Assembly (NCBI RefSeq): GCF_946221465.1
Contig: NZ_CAMJVP010000145.1
Coordinates: 1-8,524, forward strand
Origin: an uncultured Aeromicrobium sp.
Lineage (GTDB): Bacteria; Actinomycetota; Actinomycetes; Propionibacteriales; Nocardioidaceae
Direction: 5' to 3'
DNA: 8,524 nt
In this document: positions 1-4,974 of the stretch, piece by piece
Position numbering within the stretch: the first letter of the stretch is position 1
Layout: every line of letters starts with the position of its first letter
Notes under the pieces: generated by a model
Database searches by the model: none
What the model saw: the letters and a program-made list of their open reading frames with translations, nothing else
Told to the model about the DNA's origin: nothing
Program-made: the position numbers and the translations under genes

Positions 1-286
1 GAGTTGGGGTACTCGCGGCGTCGGCGCTCCTGACGGCTGAGGCGACCGCGTCATCGAGACGCGCACGAGTCTCGACGAGCTGATCGTGCCGGACCGGCTC
101 GCCGGCGCGGACCGGGGAGCGCACCGACCAGTAGGGCTCGTCGTCGGCGAGCCGCGCCACGACCGATCCGCCCAGCGCCGTCGCCGCGAGCACGAGGACG
201 ATACCGAGGATGAACCGCGGCGAGCGCCAGGGCCCCGCACGCCACCGGCGCGCCGTCCGCGTCGCCATACCACCCCGAGTGCGCAT
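1..286 (-). CDS. SAF-domain membrane-anchored protein, partial (3' end beyond the left edge)
   Basis: The first 95 residues are visible and the frame stays open to the left edge. The N-terminus is rich in arginine (residues 1-24), followed by one hydrophobic helix (about residues 25-43, FILGIVLVLAATALGG). Next comes the SAF-like beginning: YWSVRSPVRAG (52-62) and then DQLVETRARL. This hydrophobic anchor followed by a G-E-P-V-x-x-D-x-L stretch is the pattern of SAF/CpaB-type proteins, whose SAF fold is also found in FlgA and antifreeze-like proteins. The expected place of action is the outer face of the membrane. The ATG at 286 was chosen because a -10-like TAGGAC sits exactly 6 nt upstream, and AGGA could serve as a ribosome site. 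An in-frame ATG at 268 (residue 7) is the alternative. The gene is divergent from the helix-turn-helix gene at 378. The role is unknown and the family call is by pattern only. Confidence 0.7.
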   Translation of the reverse strand, partial: MRTRGGMATRTARRWRAGPWRSPRFILGIVLVLAATALGGSVVARLADDEPYWSVRSPVRAGEPVRHDQLVETRARLDDAVASAVRSADAASTPT

Positions 287-292
287 GGCACA

Positions 293-321
293 GTCCTAGC
301 GGACCGGGACGATGTCGTCCA
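293..321 (-). promoter_or_regulatory. Candidate promoter of the SAF gene, leaderless type
   Basis: Reading the minus strand, TGGACG (321-316) is separated by 17 nt from TAGGAC (298-293). TAGGAC lies 6 nt before the ATG at 286, so transcription would begin at or next to the start codon. The -35 matches TTGACA at 4 of 6 positions. The -10 has the TA start but ends in C rather than T. The spacing is ideal for a vegetative actinobacterial promoter; the matches are moderate. Confidence 0.4.
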
Positions 322-334
322 GATCATCCATCCA

Positions 335-351
335 CACGGTGGACAACCGTG
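335..351. promoter_or_regulatory. 17-bp palindrome in the SAF / helix-turn-helix divergent spacer (possible operator)
   Basis: CACGGT (335-340), a GGACA spacer, then ACCGTG (346-351) form a perfect 6-5-6 inverted repeat. A second, overlapping inverted repeat TCCAC-ACG-GTGGA covers 331-343. Both lie between the proposed SAF promoter (293-321) and the -10 of the plus-strand gene (366-371). That is where a regulator of both genes would bind. The binding protein is not known; the adjacent excisionase-type protein is only a candidate. Confidence 0.4.
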
Positions 352-365
352 ACGGATCGACATGC

Positions 366-371
366 GAGAAT
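366..371 (+). promoter_or_regulatory. Candidate -10 element of the helix-turn-helix gene, leaderless type
   Basis: GAGAAT lies 6 nt before the ATG at 378. It keeps the A at position 2 and the T at position 6 that define actinobacterial -10 elements, so the transcript could start at the ATG. No good -35 sits at 17-18 nt; TGGACA at 340-345 is 20 nt away. There is no clear Shine-Dalgarno sequence before 378, which fits a leaderless message. Confidence 0.35.
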
Positions 372-377
372 GCGAGC

Positions 378-620
378 ATGTCCTCGCAGCAGCGGTTCAT
401 GTCGATCCCGGACGTCGCCGAGGTCCTGAACGTCAGCGTCCGCCAGGTGCGGGCCCTGCTGACGTCCGGTGAGCTGCGCGGTATCCAGATCGGCGGACGC
501 GGCGTCTGGCGGATCGAACACGACGAACTGGAGCGGTTCATCGCCCGCCAGTACGAGCGGACCGCCGAGCAGCTCAACGCCGACGCCGCACGAGAGCGAT
601 CGCGGACCACGGAATCGTGA
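378..620 (+). CDS. Excisionase/MerR-type helix-turn-helix DNA-binding protein
   Basis: An 80-residue protein that is almost entirely one winged-helix-turn-helix domain of the excisionase (Xis/AlpA, HTH_17) type. SIPDVAEVLNVSVRQVRALL (residues 9-28) forms the helix-turn-helix. GELRGIQIGGRGVWRIEHDEL (31-51) is the wing with its typical G-x-x-x-W-R-I, and a final helix FIAR precedes a charged, probably disordered tail (58-80). The family binds DNA either as recombination directionality factors or as small regulators. No integrase is present here, so a regulator is more likely. The start at 378 gives the usual compact domain; an upstream start at 312 would add 22 residues without family character, and a start at 399 would trim the N-terminus. 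The 3' end overlaps the convergent gene at 574-1065 by 47 bp. Its target is not visible; the palindrome at 335-351 is a candidate. Confidence 0.85.
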   Translation: MSSQQRFMSIPDVAEVLNVSVRQVRALLTSGELRGIQIGGRGVWRIEHDELERFIARQYERTAEQLNADAARERSRTTES

Positions 621-1065
621 GCTCCCGCTTCGAGGGAGTTCGTACGACGACGGCATCGGCCACGACCGCGCGCACCTCGCCCTCGATCTGCTGACCGTCG
701 CGGCGCAGCAGGCGGATCGGATCGCCGTCGTCGCGCGCCGCACGGAACACACTGCCCCAGCCGGCTCGGCCTCGGCGCGCGGCACCGCGCCCACCGCCGC
801 TCAGCCCCATGACCGCGGATCGTGCCACGAGCACATCCTCGTGAGCGGCGAGGAGGTGCACGAAGTGCTCGGCGACACCGGCGACGACCCCCCGGACGTC
901 GCCGGCCCCTTGCACCGAGACGAGAACCTCGCCGTTCAGGCTCTCGGTCCAGGAGCGCTCGGCGAGGAGCTCGTCTCTGAGATCGTCGGCCAGCGCATCA
1001 CGCTCCTCACGGACGGCCTCCTGCGCTGACGCCTCGAGATCATCGAAGAGTCGGTCCCATCGCAT
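574..1065 (-). CDS. Conserved actinobacterial protein of unknown function with two Sm-like repeats
   Basis: A 163-residue protein beginning MRWDRLFDDLEAS, an opening I recall from unnamed actinobacterial proteins found near helix-turn-helix and SAF genes. Residues 8-38 are acidic and helical. Then come two stretches with the same alternating pattern. The first (about 45-90) starts GEVLVSVQGAGDVRGVVAGV and ends at ARSAVMGL. The second (about 116-160) has RRDGQQIEGEVRAVV and IPWSAIALVR. Each has beta strands around an xxG-x-x-x-x-G-x-V turn and ends in an A-[IV] strand, which recalls small Sm/SH3-like barrels. A basic, glycine-rich linker (90-100) separates them. There is no signal peptide or membrane segment, so it is probably cytosolic. 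The ATG at 1065 was chosen over an ATG at 1125 because homologues, as I recall, start MRWD and a TACGGT -10 lies 6 nt upstream. The function is unknown and the barrel idea is inference. Confidence 0.75.
   Translation of the reverse strand: MRWDRLFDDLEASAQEAVREERDALADDLRDELLAERSWTESLNGEVLVSVQGAGDVRGVVAGVAEHFVHLLAAHEDVLVARSAVMGLSGGGRGAARRGRAGWGSVFRAARDDGDPIRLLRRDGQQIEGEVRAVVADAVVVRTPSKRELTIPWSAIALVRRRR
619..641 (+). terminator. Hairpin at the stop of the helix-turn-helix gene (possible terminator without U-tract)
   Basis: GAGCTCCC (619-626) pairs with GGGAGTTC (634-641) across a 7-nt loop, giving 8 bp including one G-U pair in plus-strand RNA. It begins inside the TGA stop of the helix-turn-helix gene and lies within the coding sequence of the convergent gene. 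The downstream bases GTACGACG give no U run. GC-rich hairpins without U-tracts are common near actinobacterial gene ends, so termination is possible but unproven. Confidence 0.3.
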
Positions 1066-1071
1066 GCCGTC

Positions 1072-1077
1072 ACCGTA
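1072..1077 (-). promoter_or_regulatory. Candidate -10 element of the Sm-like-repeat protein gene, leaderless type
   Basis: On the minus strand TACGGT (1077-1072) fits TAnnnT and sits exactly 6 nt before the ATG at 1065. This would place the transcription start at the initiator codon. No convincing -35 is found 17-18 nt upstream. A TTGTCA (1105-1100) is 22 nt away and overlaps the -35 of the opposite promoter. Confidence 0.35.
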
Positions 1078-1098
1078 CCCAAGATCGGCGACCACCGG

Positions 1099-1127
1099 TT
1101 GACAATCGCGCCTTGGCGTCATCAAAT
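1099..1127 (+). promoter_or_regulatory. Promoter of the LysM-DUF6459 operon
   Basis: TTGACA (1099-1104) is a perfect -35. After a 17-nt spacer comes TCAAAT (1122-1127), which matches TATAAT at 4 of 6 positions. Transcription should start near 1134, leaving a leader of about 30 nt with a G-rich ribosome site GGGGG (1155-1159) before the GTG at 1164. The -10 lies inside a tandem repeat, which suggests that this promoter is controlled. Confidence 0.6.
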
Positions 1128-1141
1128 GACATCAAATGACA
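1120..1141 (+). repeat. Tandem 10-bp direct repeat over the LysM promoter, with a palindromic core
   Basis: CATCAAATGA occurs twice in a row (1120-1129, 1130-1139) and a third copy begins with CA (1140-1141). The first copy with its flanks forms the inverted repeat GTCAT-CAA-ATGAC (1118-1130), and each copy keeps the palindromic core CAT-CAA-ATG. A 10-bp period puts the copies on the same face of the helix. The array spans the -10 and the expected transcription start, which is a classic repressor position. It is also clearly AT-richer than the surroundings. Confidence 0.6.
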
Positions 1142-1163
1142 CATAACGTTCACTGGGGGTCTC

Positions 1164-1718
1164 GTGACATTCCGCTCCATCGCCTCGGCTGTGCTCGGCG
1201 CAGCGATCACTGCAACGGCACTTCCCCACGTTCCACGCTGGTTGGCCCAAGCCGCGCAGGGCGACCTCGAATCCGCCGTTAGCTACGGCGCCGCGACGAC
1301 GGCCACGCTCCTCGTCGCGTGGTGCACACTGGTGGCGATCGTCGCCCTGCTCGACCTGCGGCTCGTCCGTCACCTTGCGCCGCGGTGGGCGCTCGGGCTG
1401 CTCCTCGGTGGAACAACCGCCGGGCTCCTGGCCGTTCCGGCGTCCGCCTCCAGCGGTCTCGACGGACTTGCGCTACCCGACCGGCCCGCGGGCGTGACAC
1501 CCGCCAGCCTCGACTCCCCGCCACCGGGGCACCATCGCGTCGTCACCGGTGACTCGCTGTGGACGATCGCCGCACGTCATCTCGCGCCCGGCAGCGACGT
1601 CGCCGATATCGCCGCGGCCACCGCCGCCTGGTACGAACGCAATCGCGATGTGATCGGGCCGAACCCCGACCGCATCACCCCCGGACAGGTCCTGCTCACG
1701 CCGGAAGCGAGCCGCTGA
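1164..1718 (+). CDS. Membrane-anchored LysM-domain protein (peptidoglycan binding)
   Basis: A 184-residue protein with hydrophobic segments at about residues 5-20, 42-63 and 74-92, and a C-terminal LysM domain. The basic loop RLVRHLAPR (66-74) between segments 2 and 3 should be cytoplasmic by the positive-inside rule, which places the C-terminus outside. After a Pro-rich linker (105-122) the LysM domain runs from HRVVTGDSLWTIAARHL (124-140) to RITPGQVLLTP (170-180), with an Asn-containing helix YERNRDVIG between. LysM domains bind N-acetylglucosamine-containing glycans such as peptidoglycan, so the protein probably tethers membrane and wall; no enzymatic domain is present. The GTG at 1164 is preceded by GGGGG. 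The stop overlaps the start of the next gene by one base (TGATG), so the two are probably coupled in translation. Confidence 0.85.
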   Translation: MTFRSIASAVLGAAITATALPHVPRWLAQAAQGDLESAVSYGAATTATLLVAWCTLVAIVALLDLRLVRHLAPRWALGLLLGGTTAGLLAVPASASSGLDGLALPDRPAGVTPASLDSPPPGHHRVVTGDSLWTIAARHLAPGSDVADIAAATAAWYERNRDVIGPNPDRITPGQVLLTPEASR

Positions 1719-2173
1719 TGCTCACGGCCACGGCCTTCGCTACCGAACGACGCCCCGATCGCCGCGAACTCGACGACCAGATCCCACTCCCGTTTCCACC
1801 GGCCCCGCCGGTCCTGCCCGCCCCCGTCGAGCGCAATGGGACCGGCGAGTTGCGTGACCGCTCGGCTCGTTTCGTGCAGGCAGTCGTCGAGGTCATCCAC
1901 GGTCACCGGCCGGTGCGCCAGCTCGGGCCCTGGATGACCGTGGACGTTTTCGAGCATCTGCAGGACCACCTGCACCAACGCCGAGTGCGCGCCAGCCGTC
2001 ATCGTGCGCGACTCGCGTCCGTCCACGTGTCGATGGTGCGCGACGGTGCCGCCGAGATCGCCGGTCGCATGGTGCACGACGGCCGCTCACACGCCATCGC
2101 GCTGCGTCTCGAGCGCGATGACGCCGCGCCACGCGGACCCATGTGGCGCTGCACCGCGCTCACCTGGGCGTGA
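1718..2173 (+). CDS. Rv3235-family (DUF6459-like) protein of unknown function
   Basis: A 151-residue protein resembling the Rv3235/DUF6459 family, known from actinobacteria near secA. It has a Pro-rich variable N-terminus (22-36, PLPFPPAPPVLPAP), then the conserved part. A helix RFVQAVVEVIHGHRPVRQLGPWM (51-73) is followed by VFEHLQDHL (77-85), a strand ASVHVSMVRDGAAEIAGRMV (100-119) and the closing RSHAIALRLERDD...WRCTAL. The mix of helices and a small beta sheet recalls an NTF2-like fold, but that is a guess. There is no signal or membrane segment. The ATG at 1718 overlaps the LysM stop by one base, with GGAAG (1703-1707) upstream. The stop lies 3 bp from the stop of convergent secA. The function is unknown; coupling to the LysM gene suggests a shared cell-envelope role. 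Confidence 0.8.
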   Translation: MLTATAFATERRPDRRELDDQIPLPFPPAPPVLPAPVERNGTGELRDRSARFVQAVVEVIHGHRPVRQLGPWMTVDVFEHLQDHLHQRRVRASRHRARLASVHVSMVRDGAAEIAGRMVHDGRSHAIALRLERDDAAPRGPMWRCTALTWA

Positions 2174-2176
2174 AGG

Positions 2177-4939
2177 TCAGCGGTTGCGCTTGCGGGACTG
2201 ACGTTGCTGCTTGGCTTTCTGCCGTGCCTTCGCCTTCTGCTTGCTCTGCCGGCTGCGGTCGGCGTCGTCGTCGCCACCGGCCGACCGCACGGCGTCGGTC
2301 TCGTCCTGCACCGCCGAGCCGTCACGGCTGGCGACGACGGAGCCGTCCTCCGACGGTGCCGAATACTGCAGCGGCTTGGCCGGCGCGCTCTGGACGCCGA
2401 GGCCCTTGGCCTGGACCGCGAGTTGGTCGGCGTCCGACTGCGCCGGCTGCACCTGCACGTCGACGTTGAACAGATAGCCCACCGACTCCTCGGCGATGCC
2501 GTCCATCATGGCGCTGAACAGGTCGTAGCCCTCGCGCTGGTACTCGATCAACGGGTCACGCTGCGAGTAGGCCCGCAGCCCGATACCCTCGCGCAGATAG
2601 TCCATCTCGTACAGGTGTTCGCGCCATTTGCGGTCCAGCACGCTCAACACGATGCGCCGCTCGAGCTCGCGGACGACCTTCTCGCCCAGCTCCTCCTCGC
2701 GCTTATCGTAAGCAGCCAGAGCATCGGCGACGACAGCTTTCTTGAGGTCATCGCGGTCGAGACGCTCAATGCCTCCCGCGGATTCGACGACCTCGTCGAT
2801 CGACAGCGAGACGGGGTACAGCGTCTTGAGTGCCGTCCACAGCTTCTCCAGGTCCCATTCGGCCGGGACGCCCTCGGTGGCGCCGTCGACATAGGCGCCC
2901 GTGACGTCCTCGATCATCGTGCGGATCCACTGCTGAAGATCCTCGCCCTCGAGCACGCGTCGGCGCTCGGCGTAGACGACCTCGCGTTGGCGGCTCATGA
3001 CGTCGTCGTATTTGAGGATGTTCTTGCGGGTCTCGAAGTTCTGCGCTTCCACCTGAGCCTGTGCCGAAGCGATGGCTCCCGTGACGCGCTTGTTCTCGAT
3101 GGGCACGTCGTCGGGGATTTTCATCGTCTGCAGGATCCAGTTGACCCAGTCGGCCTTGAACAGCCGCATGAGGTCGTCCTCAAGCGAGAGGTAGAAACGC
3201 GTGGCACCGGGGTCGCCTTGACGCCCTGAGCGGCCGCGGAGCTGGTTGTCGATGCGGCGCGACTCGTGACGCTCGGTGCCGATGACGGCAAGGCCGCCGG
3301 CCTCACGAACGGCCTCCTTCTCCTTCTCGACCTCGGCCTCGAAGTGCTTGACCATCTGCGGCCACTCCGCCTCGTAGGCCTCGGAGTCCTCGAGCGGGTC
3401 GAGCCCCTTCTTGCGCAGCGCCTGGTCGGCGAGGAACTCGGGATTGCCGCCGAGCATGATGTCGGTGCCTCGCCCGGCCATGTTGGTGGCGACGGTGACC
3501 GCACCGCGATGGCCGGCCTGGGCCACGACGGCAGCCTCGCTCTCATGATGCTTGGCGTTGAGGACGCGGTGGGGGATGTTGCGTTGCTTGAGCAGCGCTG
3601 ACAGCCGCTCGCTCTTGGCGACGCTGGTGGTGCCGACCAGGACCGGCTGCCCGTTGGCATGCCGCTCGGCGATGTCGTCCGCGACCGCGTTGAACTTGGC
3701 TTCCTCGGTGCGGTAGACGAGGTCAGGCAGGTCCACGCGCTGCACCGGCTTGTTGGTGCGGATCGGCACGACGCCGAGGTTGTAAATCTTGTCGAACTCC
3801 GCGGCCTCGGTCATCGCCGTGCCGGTCATCCCGGCGAGTTTGTCGTAGAGACGGAAGTAGTTCTGCAGCGTGATGGTGGCGAGAGTCTGGTACTCCTCGC
3901 GGATGCGCACACCCTCCTTGGCCTCGATCGCCTGGTGCAGACCCTCGTTGTACCGCCGGCCCGACAGCAGACGGCCGGTATGCTCGTCGACGATCAGGAC
4001 CTCGCCGTCGATGACGACGTAGTCCTTGTCGCGCTTGAACAGTTCCTTGGCCTTGATGGCGTTATTGAGGAAGCTGATGAGCGGCGTGTTGACCGCATCG
4101 TACAGGTTGTCGATGCCGAGTTTGTCCTCGACGAGGTCGATCGCCTTCTCGGTCACCGAGACAGTGCGCTTCTTCTCGTCGACCTCGTAGTGCTCGTCGA
4201 TGCGCATGTCACCGACGATGCGGGCGAACTCGGCGTACCACTTGACCTCGTCCTCGGTGGGACCGGAGATGATGAGCGGGGTGCGTGCCTCGTCGATGAG
4301 GATGGAGTCGACCTCGTCGACGATGGCGAAGTGATGCCCGCGCTGAACACAGTTCTCCAGCGAGTCGGCCATGTTGTCGCGCAGGTAGTCGAAACCGAAC
4401 TCGTTGTTCGTGCCGTACGTGATGTCGGCGGCGTAGGCGACCTTGCGCTCTGCCGGAGTCTGCCCGGCGACCACGACGCCGACGCTCATCCCGAGGTACT
4501 GGTAGACACGCCCCATCCACTCGGCCTGATACTTGGCCAGGTAGTCGTTGACGGTGACGACGTGGACGCCCTTGCCTGTCAGCGCGTTCAGATAGGACGG
4601 CAGGGTGGCAACGAGGGTCTTGCCCTCACCGGTCTTCATCTCGGCGATGTTGCCCAGGTGCAGTGCCGCACCACCCATGATCTGCACGTCGAAGTGGCGC
4701 TGATTCAGCACCCGCGAGGCAGCCTCGCGCACCGTCGCGAAGGCTTCGGGCAGCAGATCGTCGAGCGTCTCGCCATCGGCGAGACGCTCTTTGAACTCGG
4801 CGGTCATGCCGCGGAGCTCATCCTCGCTCATCTCCCGGAACTCGTCCTCGAGGGCGTTCACCTGCTGGGCGATCGCCTCCAGACGTCGGACGATCTTGCC
4901 TTCGCCGGCGCGGAGAATCTTGTCGATGATCTTGGGCAC
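2177..4939 (-). CDS. secA: Preprotein translocase ATPase SecA (SecA1 type)
   Basis: A 920-residue, full-length SecA, the motor that drives unfolded preproteins through SecYEG using ATP. Landmarks seen: Walker A MKTGEGKT (101-108), TYGTNNEFGFDYLRDNM (174-190), Walker B DEVD (208-211) with IDEARTPLIISGP (215-227), IVDEHTGR (316-323), MTGTA (371-375), NMAGRGTDIMLGGNPE (486-501), RRIDNQLRGRSGRQGDPG (561-578), and the helical scaffold/two-helix finger region KWREHLYEMDYLREGIGLRAY (771-791). The tail (about 890-920) is Lys/Arg/Gln-rich and lacks the zinc-binding cysteines of E. coli SecA, as is usual in actinobacteria. No internal deletion of the SecA2 kind is seen. The start is GTG at 4939, with AGGA 7 nt upstream. 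It lies 20 nt after the glycosylase gene and probably has an extra promoter of its own. Confidence 0.98.
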   Translation of the reverse strand: MPKIIDKILRAGEGKIVRRLEAIAQQVNALEDEFREMSEDELRGMTAEFKERLADGETLDDLLPEAFATVREAASRVLNQRHFDVQIMGGAALHLGNIAEMKTGEGKTLVATLPSYLNALTGKGVHVVTVNDYLAKYQAEWMGRVYQYLGMSVGVVVAGQTPAERKVAYAADITYGTNNEFGFDYLRDNMADSLENCVQRGHHFAIVDEVDSILIDEARTPLIISGPTEDEVKWYAEFARIVGDMRIDEHYEVDEKKRTVSVTEKAIDLVEDKLGIDNLYDAVNTPLISFLNNAIKAKELFKRDKDYVVIDGEVLIVDEHTGRLLSGRRYNEGLHQAIEAKEGVRIREEYQTLATITLQNYFRLYDKLAGMTGTAMTEAAEFDKIYNLGVVPIRTNKPVQRVDLPDLVYRTEEAKFNAVADDIAERHANGQPVLVGTTSVAKSERLSALLKQRNIPHRVLNAKHHESEAAVVAQAGHRGAVTVATNMAGRGTDIMLGGNPEFLADQALRKKGLDPLEDSEAYEAEWPQMVKHFEAEVEKEKEAVREAGGLAVIGTERHESRRIDNQLRGRSGRQGDPGATRFYLSLEDDLMRLFKADWVNWILQTMKIPDDVPIENKRVTGAIASAQAQVEAQNFETRKNILKYDDVMSRQREVVYAERRRVLEGEDLQQWIRTMIEDVTGAYVDGATEGVPAEWDLEKLWTALKTLYPVSLSIDEVVESAGGIERLDRDDLKKAVVADALAAYDKREEELGEKVVRELERRIVLSVLDRKWREHLYEMDYLREGIGLRAYSQRDPLIEYQREGYDLFSAMMDGIAEESVGYLFNVDVQVQPAQSDADQLAVQAKGLGVQSAPAKPLQYSAPSEDGSVVASRDGSAVQDETDAVRSAGGDDDADRSRQSKQKAKARQKAKQQRQSRKRNR

Positions 4940-4945
4940 CTGCTC

Positions 4946-4974
4946 ATCCTAGGGCGTCGTCACGTCTCACCCAA
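4946..4974 (-). promoter_or_regulatory. Candidate secA promoter overlapping the ribosome binding site
   Basis: On the minus strand TTGGGT (4974-4969) is followed after 17 nt by TAGGAT (4951-4946), which sits 6 nt before the GTG start at 4939. The TAGGAT element is a good TAnnnT -10 (4 of 6 to TATAAT). Its AGGA could also act as a Shine-Dalgarno on read-through transcripts from the upstream genes. The -35 lies within the last codons of the glycosylase gene. This would let secA be transcribed independently. Confidence 0.45.

Noticed and set aside
297..335. A short minus-strand frame ending DLDDIVPVR just upstream of the SAF gene, as a possible leader peptide
   Set aside because: It is only about a dozen codons with no ribosome site and overlaps the proposed SAF promoter; if the SAF message is leaderless it is not transcribed.
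378..620. Excisionase-type protein as a sign of a prophage or integrative element
   Set aside because: No integrase, attachment-site repeat or tRNA is nearby, and its base composition matches its neighbours. Stand-alone proteins of this type are common chromosomal regulators.
469..1029. A 186-residue plus-strand frame opposite the Sm-like protein
   Set aside because: It also overlaps the helix-turn-helix gene in another frame and has repetitive Ser/Pro/Arg composition. The minus-strand frame has the recognisable MRWD start.
2165..2200. A hairpin (GTCAG...CTGAC) over the secA stop as a shared terminator
   Set aside because: Only 5 bp with a 17-nt loop and no U-tract; too weak to call.
2204..3229. 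A 341-residue plus-strand open frame opposite the secA 3' half
   Set aside because: It mirrors the secA codon bias, has no recognisable family and would overlap secA completely.
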